A stretch of DNA of 64,000 nucleotides from Burkholderiales bacterium (GTDB taxonomy: Bacteria; Pseudomonadota; Gammaproteobacteria; Burkholderiales; JAEUOS01), in NCBI GenBank assembly GCA_947473125.1, contig CANJDH010000006.1:19959-83958 (forward strand), in the 5' to 3' direction. Under the pieces are notes generated by a model. That model had not been told where the DNA came from and ran no database searches. It worked only from the letters and a program-made list of their open reading frames with translations. The position numbers were made by a program, and so were the translations under genes. This document shows positions 1-10,243 of this stretch, piece by piece (the first letter of the stretch is position 1; every line of letters begins with the position of its first letter).

Positions 1-2
1 AA

Positions 3-824
3 TTTGCCTCCGGCCGCCACAAGCAATTGAAGGTCACACCGGACGACAACAAGGTCGACTTGTTCATGTTTGTGTTGCTGGTCGCCCTGGTCCAGCCGCT
101 GATCTTTGCGCTCACCGGCAAGGCCGGTGCGCTGCTTTTTCCCGAGGCCAGCGGCGCACTGGCATGGATGCCCTGGTGGGCCATGTTCGGCATCCTGCTG
201 CTGGCCGACGACATGACGCAATACTGGTGGCACCGGCTGTCGCACACGCCGCTGCTGTGGCCGCTGCATCGCGCGCACCACACGGCGCAGTACATGAGCA
301 TGCGCATGACCTATCGCAATAACTTCTTCTATTACCTGATGATGCCGGGGCTATGGATCTCCGGCTGCTTGATCTATCTCGGGTTCGGCAACGTCTATCT
401 CGTATACATCATCATCAAGCTCACCGTGATCATGGGCGCGCACTGCGCCGTGCCCTGGGACGAGCGGCTCTACCGGATCAAGGCCCTCGGCCCCCTGATG
501 TGGGTGGTGGAGCGCACCATCTCGACGCCGGCGACGCACTGGGCGCATCATGCGATGACCAACCAGGACGGTGTCGGCCATTACAAGGGCAACTTCGGCA
601 ATCTGCTGTTTTTCTGGGACATCCTGTTCGGCAGCGCGCACATCACGCGGCGCTACCCGCCGCAGGTGGGCCTGAAGGACGACCAGCTGTTCGGCAAGGA
701 GCGCTGGTTTACCGAAATGTTTTATCCGCTGCTGACCTCAAGGCGCGAGCATTCGGCGCTGTCCCCCGGCGGCAAGGCCTACGCCGAGGCGGAAACTGCG
801 ATGCCGCCGGTGCGCGGCGCGTGA
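3..824 (+). CDS. Sterol desaturase / fatty acid hydroxylase family protein (5' end lies outside the window)
   Basis: Membrane protein with histidine clusters HRLSH, HRAHH and HWAHH; the frame stays open to the window edge, so the listed start at 27 is probably internal. Confidence 0.85.
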   Translation, partial: FASGRHKQLKVTPDDNKVDLFMFVLLVALVQPLIFALTGKAGALLFPEASGALAWMPWWAMFGILLLADDMTQYWWHRLSHTPLLWPLHRAHHTAQYMSMRMTYRNNFFYYLMMPGLWISGCLIYLGFGNVYLVYIIIKLTVIMGAHCAVPWDERLYRIKALGPLMWVVERTISTPATHWAHHAMTNQDGVGHYKGNFGNLLFFWDILFGSAHITRRYPPQVGLKDDQLFGKERWFTEMFYPLLTSRREHSALSPGGKAYAEAETAMPPVRGA

Positions 825-869
825 GGCCTGCCCCGCATTGACCTTGTAAAGGACATAGACAAAGTCTTG

Positions 870-937
870 CAATTGGGGGATGGCGGCAGCATCTGCAACA
901 CAGGTATAACCTGTGCTGCAGATGCCGACCCCAATTG
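870..937 (+). promoter_or_regulatory. Nested inverted repeat spanning the start of the NRAMP gene
   Basis: CAATTGGGG (870-878) pairs with CCCCAATTG (929-937); inside it GCATCTGCA-A-CACAGGT-ATA-ACCTGTG-C-TGCAGATGC (889-925). Confidence 0.6.
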
Positions 938-2220
938 ACCTGATCCGCCGCTTCACGCGCGCCTCTTCGCTGGGGCCGGTCCTGAAACAGCTCGGGCCCG
1001 GGCTCATCACCGGTGCCGCCGACGACGACCCGAGCGGCATCGCCACCTACTCGCAGGCGGGGGCTCAGTTCGGCTTCAACATGCTGTGGACGGTGATCCT
1101 CACCTATCCGTTGATGGCGGCGATCCAGATGGTGAGTGCACGGCTCGGCGTCGTGACTGGCCGTGGGCTGGCGGCAAACATCCGGCGTGGCTTTGCGCCG
1201 GCGCTGCTGTACGGCATCGTGCTGCTGTTTGTGGTCGCCAATACCATCAATATCGCAGCCGACATCGCGGCGATGGCCGATGCGCTGCACTTGTTCCTCG
1301 GAGGACCGCGGCATGTGTATTCCCTGTTCTTCGGGCTGCTGTGCCTGGTCTTGCAGGTGTTTCTGTCGTACCAGCGCTATGTGCGTTACCTCAAATGGCT
1401 TACGCTGGCCCTACTTTCCTACGTGGCAGTGGCATTTACCGTGCATGTGCCGTGGGGCGAGGTGGTGCGCGCCTCCCTCTGGCCGAGCCTGGCCTGGAAC
1501 AACAACACGCTGATGATGGTGGTGGCGATATTCGGCACCACCATCAGCCCGTATCTGTTTTTCTGGCAGGCGGCACAGGAGGTCGAAGACCTGCGTGCGA
1601 CGCCAGGGGCCGCCAGCCTGCGCCGCGAGCCGGCCGGCGCGCTGGCGCGGCTGCGTCGCATCAAGGTCGATACCTGGGTCGGCATGGGTTTCTCCAATCT
1701 GGTGGCGTTTTTCATCATCCTGTCCACCGCCGTGACGCTGCACGCCGCCGGCCTGGTGAACATCCAGACTTCGGCCGATGCGGCACAGGCGTTGCGTCCG
1801 CTCGCCGGCGAGTTTGCGTTCCTGCTGTTCGGCCTGGGCATCATCGGCACCGGTCTGCTCGCCGTGCCGGTGCTGGCCGGTTCAGCCGCGTACGCGGTGG
1901 CCGAGACGTTTCACTGGAAGACCGGGCTCGATCTGAAATGGCCGGCGCAAGGGCGCGGCTTCTACGGCATCATCGCGATCGCGACCATGGGGGGCGCGCT
2001 GATCGATTTCCTGCCGGTTGATCCGATCAAGGCGCTGTTCTGGAGCGCCGTGATCAACGGCGTGATCGCCGTGCCGATCATGGCCATGATGATGGTGCTG
2101 GCCAGCTCCCGGCGCATCATGGGGGACTTCACGCTGTCGCTGCGGCATAGCGTGCTTGGCTGGGTCGCGACGGGCGTGATGCTGGCAGCCGTGCTGGCGA
2201 TGCTCGGCACCTGGCTCTGA
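922..2220 (+). CDS. NRAMP family divalent metal (Mn2+/Fe2+) transporter
   Basis: GPGLITGAADDDPSGIATYSQAGAQFG is the NRAMP TM1 signature; polytopic. GTG at 913 is an alternative start. Confidence 0.9.
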   Translation: MPTPIDLIRRFTRASSLGPVLKQLGPGLITGAADDDPSGIATYSQAGAQFGFNMLWTVILTYPLMAAIQMVSARLGVVTGRGLAANIRRGFAPALLYGIVLLFVVANTINIAADIAAMADALHLFLGGPRHVYSLFFGLLCLVLQVFLSYQRYVRYLKWLTLALLSYVAVAFTVHVPWGEVVRASLWPSLAWNNNTLMMVVAIFGTTISPYLFFWQAAQEVEDLRATPGAASLRREPAGALARLRRIKVDTWVGMGFSNLVAFFIILSTAVTLHAAGLVNIQTSADAAQALRPLAGEFAFLLFGLGIIGTGLLAVPVLAGSAAYAVAETFHWKTGLDLKWPAQGRGFYGIIAIATMGGALIDFLPVDPIKALFWSAVINGVIAVPIMAMMMVLASSRRIMGDFTLSLRHSVLGWVATGVMLAAVLAMLGTWL

Positions 2221-2279
2221 GGGAGGGCAGCGCACGCGAGTCGTTTACACTACCATGCCCCCCCCGGAGACATGCAGCC

Positions 2280-2570
2280 ATGAACCTCGTTGCCACCATT
2301 GACTGGCTCAAGGGCCCGACGATCGAAAAAGTGCAGGTGACCAGCGAGCATGCGCTGTGCCAGGGCGGGATTCCGATCCTGATGATCAACGGCCAGCCCT
2401 ATGGCCCGCGCGACTACTACCGTGATCCGACCCGTGCGGAAAATTTTGTCGTGGCAGCCGGCCTGCTCAAATTCGCCCAGCCGCTCGACATGAAAGACCG
2501 TGGCCTTCTGGCGCGCGGCGGATTCCGCACCGAAGACGATGACGACCGGCCGATGACCTTCAAGGTTTGA
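2280..2570 (+). CDS. Hypothetical protein, 96 aa
   Basis: ORF with plausible start between annotated genes; no family recognised. Confidence 0.6.
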   Translation: MNLVATIDWLKGPTIEKVQVTSEHALCQGGIPILMINGQPYGPRDYYRDPTRAENFVVAAGLLKFAQPLDMKDRGLLARGGFRTEDDDDRPMTFKV

Positions 2571-2604
2571 GGCCGCGCACCGGGGCCGCCGCTGCCGCGG
2601 CGGA

Positions 2605-3450
2605 TTACTGCTTGATGAATTTCAGCGTGAAACGGTCGCTCTCGCCGATCGCCTGGTATTTGGCGCGATCGAGGTGCTTGTTGCGATACGTCGGCGGCAA
2701 GGCCCACACGCCTTCCGGATGGTTCTTGGTGTCTTTCGGGTTGGCATTGACCTCGGATGCCCCGGCAAACCTGAAACCGGCCTTTTCGATCAGAGCAATC
2801 GCGTAATCCTGGCGGATGTAGCCGTTTTTGGTCTGCGCCTCCTGGGGCACATCGGGCAAGCCGCGATGGTCGACGATGCCGAGCACGCCGCCCGGTTTCA
2901 AGGCCTTGTGGAACGCGCGCAAGGCCCCGTCAATCTCGTTGCGGGCGATCCAGTTGTGCAGGTCGCGAAACGTGATGACGAAATCGGCACTGCCTGGCGG
3001 CGCGATGTCGTGCAGGCCGGCATTGAAGGGCGTGACTTCGACCTTGCCGTAGAGGGCCGGTTCGGCTTTGAGGCGCGCCAGCAGCTTCTGGTGGTCGGCC
3101 AGATAGTTTGCCGGTGCTGCCGGATCGCGATTGGCGGCGATGTAGCGACCCTTGTCTTTCAGGTAGGGCGCGAGGAACTCCATGTAGTAACCGCCGCTGC
3201 CCGGCAGGATCTCGACCACGGTGCTGTCCACGCGAATGCCGAAAAACGTCAGCGACTCGACCGGATGGCGAAACGCGTCGCGCGCCACGTTATTCGGGCT
3301 GCGATGCGCGGCTGCTGCGAGATGGCTCAGACCGGATGCGTCGTGGGTCGGCAGCGGCGCGCACGCCGCGGCGCCGAGGAAGGCGAGCATCGCGGCGAGG
3401 AGCCGGCCTGCGCCGCCTCGGGCGCGCGGTGGTGTGGGGGTTGGTTGCAT
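2605..3450 (-). CDS. Class I SAM-dependent methyltransferase with N-terminal signal sequence
   Basis: VVEILPGSGGYYMEFLAPYL resembles motif I; hydrophobic N-terminus LLAAMLAFLGAAACA. Confidence 0.8.
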   Translation of the reverse strand: MQPTPTPPRARGGAGRLLAAMLAFLGAAACAPLPTHDASGLSHLAAAAHRSPNNVARDAFRHPVESLTFFGIRVDSTVVEILPGSGGYYMEFLAPYLKDKGRYIAANRDPAAPANYLADHQKLLARLKAEPALYGKVEVTPFNAGLHDIAPPGSADFVITFRDLHNWIARNEIDGALRAFHKALKPGGVLGIVDHRGLPDVPQEAQTKNGYIRQDYAIALIEKAGFRFAGASEVNANPKDTKNHPEGVWALPPTYRNKHLDRAKYQAIGESDRFTLKFIKQ

Positions 3451-3648
3451 GTGGTCTCCGTGGTGCAGGGCGTGGGGTGCAGGGGTGGGGCAGGGTTTAC
3501 GGCTTCATCGCATAATACCCGCCATCGAAAAGCTGTCAGTGGAGAAAGACATGTCGCGCCTGGATACGTCGCCTTTGGATTGCATTGTCCCCGGCATGCC
3601 GGGTAAGGTTGCCGTGCCGGCCGTGCCGAACGCGGCTTGGAAACAAGC

Positions 3649-4518
3649 ATGACCAATCCCTTTATCGCCCTTGATCCGGCGGCGACCATCGCCGACCTGA
3701 TCGAGCGTCGCTTCGGCCTGCCGACGCAAGCGGGCAAGGACCTGCCCGTAGCCGCCGCGGTGACGGTGGCCGGCATGTTGACGCGCCGCTCGCTGCGCCG
3801 CTTCACGCCGCAGCCGGTATCTGCCGAGATGCTTGAGATCGCGCTGGCTGCCGCCTTGTCGGCTCCGGCCAAGTCGGACCTGCAGCAGGCCAGCATCATC
3901 ATCGTGCGCGAGCCGGCCTTGCGTGCGGCCATCAACGATCTGGTGCCGTCGATGCCGTGGATCGCCAACGCCCCCGAGTTCCTGGTGTTTTGCGGCGACA
4001 ACCGGCGCCTGCGCCGCATTGCCGAGCTGCGCGGCAAGCCGTTTCCGAACGACACGCTCGACATGTTCATGAACAGTGCGGTTGATGCCGGCATCGTCAT
4101 GCAGGCTTTCACTACCGCAGCCGAGTCGCTCGGGCTGGCAGTGTGCCCAATCAGCCTGATCCGCAACCAGGTCGAGCGTGCCAGCGAGCTGCTGCGCCTG
4201 CCGCAGGGTGTGTTTCCGGTGGCCGGCATGTGCGTCGGGCATCCGAACGATGCCGGGCGCCTCAGCATGCGCCTGCCGCCGGCCGTGACGGTGCATGTCG
4301 ACCACTATGATGCGAGCGACTTTGATGCCGAACTGGCGGCCTACGACGCGCGCCGCGCGGTGCGCGAACCCACGGCGGCGAACAAGCAGCGCAATGTCGA
4401 CGAGTTTGGCAGCGTCGAGCCCTACACCTGGTCGGAAGACAAGGCGCGCCAATACCATGTGCCTGAGCGTCACAGCTTCGGCCCCTATGTGCGCGGGCAG
4501 GGGTTTGCACTGAAGTAG
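3649..4518 (+). CDS. Nitroreductase family protein / NADPH-dependent oxidoreductase
   Basis: RRSLRRFTPQPVSAEMLEIALAAALSAPAKSDLQQ and VCPISLIRNQ resemble NfsA-type flavin oxidoreductases. Confidence 0.8.
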   Translation: MTNPFIALDPAATIADLIERRFGLPTQAGKDLPVAAAVTVAGMLTRRSLRRFTPQPVSAEMLEIALAAALSAPAKSDLQQASIIIVREPALRAAINDLVPSMPWIANAPEFLVFCGDNRRLRRIAELRGKPFPNDTLDMFMNSAVDAGIVMQAFTTAAESLGLAVCPISLIRNQVERASELLRLPQGVFPVAGMCVGHPNDAGRLSMRLPPAVTVHVDHYDASDFDAELAAYDARRAVREPTAANKQRNVDEFGSVEPYTWSEDKARQYHVPERHSFGPYVRGQGFALK

Positions 4519-4558
4519 GCGTAACCGCAACTGCAACAATCTCCGAAAAAGACCCGCC

Positions 4559-5731
4559 ATGATTCGTGACCCGCAAAAACTCAACGCCCTGTTGACCGAG
4601 GTTCGCCGCTTCGTACGCAGCGAGTGCATGCCGTTTGAAGCGGCGATCGACAAGAGCAATCAAATACCCGAGGCAGTGGTTGCGCGCATGCGCGCCATCG
4701 GCTTGTTTGGCCACAGCATTCCCGAAGCCTATGGCGGGGCGGGGCTGACATCGGAAGAGCTGTCGCTGGTCAACATTGAAGTCTCGCAAGCGGCCACCAC
4801 GTTTCGCGCGCGCTTTGGCGGTAATACCGGCATCGCCTCGGAGGCACTGATCGTCGACGGCACCGAAGAGCAGAAGCGCCGCCATCTGCCGCGTCTGGCC
4901 AGCGGTGAAGTCACCGGCTGTTTTGCGCTCACCGAGCCTGATGCCGGGTCGGATGCCACTGCGCTCCAAACAGTGGCCATCAGGGAGGGCGACGATTATG
5001 TCATCTCCGGGCACAAGTGCTACATCACGAATGCGCCGATCGCCGACCTGTTCACGGTGTTTGCACGCAGCGACCCGGACAGCAAAGGCGCCTCGGGCAT
5101 CACCGCGTTCCTGATCGAGCGCGGCACGCCGGGGCTTTCGACCTCGGAGGGCTACCCCATGATGGGGCAGCGCGGCTCGCCGGTGGGGGAAGTGAGGCTG
5201 GATCACTGCCGCGTAGCGGCGGCGTCGATCCTCGGCGGCCAGCCGGGCGTCGGTTTCCGCTCGGCCATGAAGGCTCTCAACAAGCAGCGCATCAACCTTG
5301 CGGGCCTGTGCATCGGCCCGGCGATCCGCCTGGTGGACGAAATGGTGCTGCGCGCAACCTCACGCCGGCAATTCGGCCAGCCGGTCGCCGAATTCCAGAT
5401 GGTGCAGCAGATGATCGCCGAGAGCAATGTCGAGGTGCACGCCGCGCGCGCGCTGGTGCTGGAAACCGCGCACAAGCGCGACGCCGGCGCAGACGTGACC
5501 ATGGAAGCATCGATGTGCAAGCTGTTTGCCTCCGAGATGTGCGGTCGCGTCGCGGATCGCGCGGTACAGGTGTTTGGCGGCGGCGGCTATATCGCCGACA
5601 ACGTCGCCGAGCGTTTCTACCGCGATGTCAGGCTGTTTCGCCTGTACGAGGGCACCAGCCAGATTCACCTGGGGAACATCGCCAGGCGCACCGTGGCAGC
5701 GGTACAGGCGCGCCTCGCTACAGAGGGATGA
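4559..5731 (+). CDS. Acyl-CoA dehydrogenase
   Basis: CFALTEPDAGSDA, FGGGGYIADNVAERFYRDVR and LYEGTSQIHLGNIARR signatures. Confidence 0.95.
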   Translation: MIRDPQKLNALLTEVRRFVRSECMPFEAAIDKSNQIPEAVVARMRAIGLFGHSIPEAYGGAGLTSEELSLVNIEVSQAATTFRARFGGNTGIASEALIVDGTEEQKRRHLPRLASGEVTGCFALTEPDAGSDATALQTVAIREGDDYVISGHKCYITNAPIADLFTVFARSDPDSKGASGITAFLIERGTPGLSTSEGYPMMGQRGSPVGEVRLDHCRVAAASILGGQPGVGFRSAMKALNKQRINLAGLCIGPAIRLVDEMVLRATSRRQFGQPVAEFQMVQQMIAESNVEVHAARALVLETAHKRDAGADVTMEASMCKLFASEMCGRVADRAVQVFGGGGYIADNVAERFYRDVRLFRLYEGTSQIHLGNIARRTVAAVQARLATEG

Positions 5732-5735
5732 TCGC

Positions 5736-5770
5736 CGAAAAGCGTTGGTGGGAGCGCTTCTTTGGCCTGT
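5736..5770 (+). repeat. REP-like hairpin, copy 1
   Basis: GAAAAGCG-TTGGTGGGAG-CGCTTC; shares the core TTGGTGGGAG with the copies at 12298 and 31595. Confidence 0.65.
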
Positions 5771-5781
5771 CCAAGACGCAG

Positions 5782-6480
5782 CTAGTCGCCGCCACCGCCG
5801 CCACATCCGCCGCCGCCGCCGCAGCCGCTGTCACTTCCGCCATCGGAGCCGCTGTCGGCGAAGCCGTCGGTGCTGCCGTCAACCGACGTGCTCGCGAAAT
5901 CGCCGCCGTAGTAGGTCACCGATGCGTTGCCGGTGGCCATTTCCTCCCTTCGCAGGGTCGAGCAATTGGCGGCATAGCGAAAGCCGTTGGCGATGTTGAG
6001 CTTGGTGTCGAGGGCAAACAGCAACGGCAATCGCGCCGGCGTGCGCGGATTGATGTTTTCTTCAGTGCAGGCATACCACCAGCAGCGTCGCAAGCCGGCG
6101 TTGCTTTGCCTGGCATCGCTCATGGCGGTCGCAGGGGTGTGGTGCAGAAAGCGCCCGAACGCCTGTTGGCAAAACGCCTGGTAGCCCTTTGTGTGCAAAA
6201 TAAATTCGTGCCACAAGTCATCGACCACCTGTGACGGCATCGACACAAACTGGTGGCCGCTCTTGAGGTAGGCGAGAAAGAACTGGCGCAATCCCTGCGC
6301 GACGATCTGGCAGTCCTTGAGGGTCAGGTGCGGGTGTTTTTCGCGCAGCTTGTCGTACAGGCCCTTGGGCAGGAAGTAGGTGCGAATGTGGGCTTCGCGG
6401 CGGCTGCGCTTCACGGCCAACCATGAAAATGCCCCGATCGCGAAACACATGAAGGCAAGAAATGGGATCAGAAATCCCAT
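5782..6480 (-). CDS. Glycine-rich domain-containing-protein-like (GRDP-like) membrane protein with Gly/Cys-rich tail
   Basis: VDDLWHEFILHTKGYQAFCQQAFGRFLHH motif; N-terminal TM helix; C-terminus GSDSGCGGGGGCGGGGGD. Confidence 0.6.
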   Translation of the reverse strand: MGFLIPFLAFMCFAIGAFSWLAVKRSRREAHIRTYFLPKGLYDKLREKHPHLTLKDCQIVAQGLRQFFLAYLKSGHQFVSMPSQVVDDLWHEFILHTKGYQAFCQQAFGRFLHHTPATAMSDARQSNAGLRRCWWYACTEENINPRTPARLPLLFALDTKLNIANGFRYAANCSTLRREEMATGNASVTYYGGDFASTSVDGSTDGFADSGSDGGSDSGCGGGGGCGGGGGD

Positions 6481-6543
6481 GAAGAAGGCTCCGGTGCGCG
6501 CGACGTCGCGATTGCAGTCGGTTGAGGATGGCGGGGCGGCGGC

Positions 6544-7545
6544 CTAGTCCGCCTTGGTTCCCGAAAAACGAATCGCGTCGGCAAAGCGTTCGGACTCGAC
6601 CCTCATGAAACTCGCAAACTCCTCCGGGGTCGAGGCAATCGACTCCATGCCCAGGTCATTGAGCCTGGCCTTGAGGTCTGGTGCCTGCAATGCCTTGACG
6701 ATCTCGGCGTAAAGAATCTTCTGTACGTCGGGCGGCGTGCCGCTGCGCACCAGAAAGCCGAACCACGAGCGCGACAGGAAGCGCGTGCCGGTGACTTCCT
6801 GAAAGGTCGGCACGTCCGGCAGCGACGCACTGCGCTTGTCGGCGGCGATGGCCAGCACCATCATCTTGCCGGCCTTGGCCTGCGGCACTGCCGCCGGCGT
6901 ATCGGTGAGCATCGCCTGCACCTGCCCGCCCATCACGTCGGTCATGGCCTGCGGGGTGCTTTTGTAGGGCACATGCACCATGTCGAAACCGTAGGTCTTC
7001 TTGAGCAATTCGAATGCCAGATGCCCGGAGCTGCCGTTGCCGAACGACGCATAGGACAGCGTGCTCCCCTTCGCCCTGGCCACACCGAGGAACTCGGCCA
7101 GCGTTTTGGTCGCCAGGGCATTGCTGGTCACCAGCACGTGCGGGTTCGATGCCGCCAGCGTGAGCGGCACAAAGTCCTTCCAAGGGTCGTAGGGCAGCTT
7201 GGTGATGAGATGGCTGTTGATGACGAAGCTCGATGCATTGACGAACAGCGTATAGCCGTCGGCCGGGGCCTGGGCCGCGATCGATGCACCGATCACGGTG
7301 CCGCCGCCGGGGCGGTTGTCGATCAGCACCGGTTGTTTCAGAGACTGGCTCAGGCGCTCGGCCACCAGGCGCGCCATGGTCTCGGACGCGCCGCCCGGTG
7401 CATAGGGCACGATGATGCGGATCGGCCGGGTCGGGAAGTCGGCAGCCGTCGCGAAAGGCCCTGCGCCCAGCATTGCGGCAAGCGCCAGCGCCGGGCCGAA
7501 CAGCGCGCGACGCGTCAGGCGCCCAAGCGGTGTCGGATGCGTCAT
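6544..7545 (-). CDS. Bug family tripartite tricarboxylate transporter substrate-binding protein
   Basis: FPTRPIRIIVPYAPGGASETMARLVAERL and VIGASIAAQAPADGYTL. Confidence 0.95.
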   Translation of the reverse strand: MTHPTPLGRLTRRALFGPALALAAMLGAGPFATAADFPTRPIRIIVPYAPGGASETMARLVAERLSQSLKQPVLIDNRPGGGTVIGASIAAQAPADGYTLFVNASSFVINSHLITKLPYDPWKDFVPLTLAASNPHVLVTSNALATKTLAEFLGVARAKGSTLSYASFGNGSSGHLAFELLKKTYGFDMVHVPYKSTPQAMTDVMGGQVQAMLTDTPAAVPQAKAGKMMVLAIAADKRSASLPDVPTFQEVTGTRFLSRSWFGFLVRSGTPPDVQKILYAEIVKALQAPDLKARLNDLGMESIASTPEEFASFMRVESERFADAIRFSGTKAD

Positions 7546-7937
7546 TTTTCCCCCAGGTGGGCAACGGCCTCGATTTCGACCAGCACCTCGGGCGAGCCCA
7601 GCGCTGCCACCTGTACCAGCGTGGAGGCCGGGAAATCACCGGTGAAAAATTGCTGGCGCGCGCGCCACACTTCGGTATTTTTCTTGATGTTGACGACGTA
7701 GATGGTGACTTTGACCACGTCATCGAGCGTCGCGCCTGCGGCTTCAACCAGATGCTTGATGCGTGTAAAGATCACCATCGACTGCGCGTATTCATCCTGG
7801 CCCTCGATGACGCTGCCGTCGAGGCTGCGCGACACCTGGCCGGAGATGAACAGGAAGTCGCCGGCCTTGATGGCGTTGGACCAGCGACCGGGCGGGGCTT
7901 CTCCGACGGCGGGGTGGGTGATGCGGGTTTTCGGCAT
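7542..7937 (-). CDS. RidA family protein
   Basis: FISGQVSRSLDGSVIEG and VKVTIYVVNI; start placed at MPKTRITH, trimming the longer ORF. Confidence 0.85.
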   Translation of the reverse strand: MPKTRITHPAVGEAPPGRWSNAIKAGDFLFISGQVSRSLDGSVIEGQDEYAQSMVIFTRIKHLVEAAGATLDDVVKVTIYVVNIKKNTEVWRARQQFFTGDFPASTLVQVAALGSPEVLVEIEAVAHLGEK

Positions 7938-8134
7938 GGCGCGCTCCTGGGTGGTTGCTATCCAAATCCCATCATATCGGTGATGGCGCTGCTGGACAAG
8001 GGTTGCGCGCGATCGTCGGGCCGGGCGCGCGGCGCTGGCGGGTGGATGGACGGCGACTCGCGCTACACTACGCGCCGCCCGAAGTGCGCTCATGCCGTAC
8101 GCGAGGACAACATCAACCATAGTGGAGAGCGGCA

Positions 8135-9118
<984 letters not shown>

Positions 9119-9137
9119 TTCCCTCTCGATACCCGCC

Positions 9138-10214
9138 ATGAGCCAAGATCCCCGCGTTGCCTCCGCCATTTCCCACTGGGCGCCCCGGTTTGTTTCCAAC
9201 GGCGTGATCCTCGCCGACTTCCAGGAAGTGACAGCCGGCGTCGAGCGCTGGGAAGACTGGTGCGCCGCCTGGTGCGCGCGCGCCGCAGTGCATGAAGCGC
9301 TGGGTCGCGAGGCATTGGCCGAGGGCTACAAGCTGAGCGCCGCCGAGCACCTGTCGCGCGCCGCCACCTATTACCACTTCGGCAAATTTCTTGCGGTCCA
9401 TAACGTGCCCGAAATGCGCGCCGCACACATGAAGGCGGTGGCATGCAAGCAGCTGGCACTACCGCTGATGCGCCCGCCGGTGGTGCGCGTCGAGATTCCC
9501 TACGAGGGCGGCCACCTTGCGGGCTTTCTGCGCCTGCCCGCGGGTGCGGTCAAGCCGCCGGTGCTGATCATGGTGCCGGGGCTCGATTCGGCCAAGGAAG
9601 AGCTCGAAGCCTACGAAGGGCCGTTCCTCGCGCGCGGCATGGCGACGCTGATGGTGGATGGCCCGGGGCAGGGCGAGGCCGAATACGATTTTCCGATTCG
9701 CGGCGACTACGAAGTAGCGGTCAAGGCGATGGTCGATTGGGTGCTGACGCGTCCAGAGGTCGACAGTGCGCGCATCGGCCTGTGGGGTGTGAGCCTGGGT
9801 GGCTACTACGCGCCACGCGCGGTGGCCTTCGAAAAACGCATCAAGGCCTGCATCGGCCTGGCCGGCCCCTACGATTTCAGCGATACCTGGGACAAACTGC
9901 CCGAGCTCACGCGCGAGGCGTTCCGGGTGCGCAGCCACCTGGCGACGCAGGCGGAAGCGCGCGAGCACAGTCGCACGCTGACGCTCAAGAACGGCATCGC
10001 ACGGCAGATCACCTGCCCGCTGTTCCTGGTGACCGGCAAGCTCGACCGGCTGATTCCCTGGCAGGACACGCAGCGCATGGCCGACGAGGCGCAGGGACCG
10101 TCCGAGGTGCTGATCGTCGAAGACGGCAACCACATTGCCAACAACCGGCCCTACCGCTACCGCCATCGCACGGCCGACTGGATGGCCGCGCAGCTCGGCC
10201 TGCCGCGCCAATAG
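9138..10214 (+). CDS. Alpha/beta hydrolase (dihydropseudooxynicotine hydrolase-like)
   Basis: GLWGVSLGGYYAPRA nucleophile elbow; VMVPGLDSAKEE; C-terminal DGNHIANN. Confidence 0.85.
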   Translation: MSQDPRVASAISHWAPRFVSNGVILADFQEVTAGVERWEDWCAAWCARAAVHEALGREALAEGYKLSAAEHLSRAATYYHFGKFLAVHNVPEMRAAHMKAVACKQLALPLMRPPVVRVEIPYEGGHLAGFLRLPAGAVKPPVLIMVPGLDSAKEELEAYEGPFLARGMATLMVDGPGQGEAEYDFPIRGDYEVAVKAMVDWVLTRPEVDSARIGLWGVSLGGYYAPRAVAFEKRIKACIGLAGPYDFSDTWDKLPELTREAFRVRSHLATQAEAREHSRTLTLKNGIARQITCPLFLVTGKLDRLIPWQDTQRMADEAQGPSEVLIVEDGNHIANNRPYRYRHRTADWMAAQLGLPRQ

Positions 10215-10243
10215 CCCGTCCACGAAAAACAAGGAGCTCCTTC

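Noticed and set aside
9443-10243. N-terminal extension of the Bug ORF at 10244 (600 aa)
   Set aside because: Out-of-frame overlap of the alpha/beta hydrolase; a signal-peptide start MTHSAIPAP with an RBS exists at 10244.
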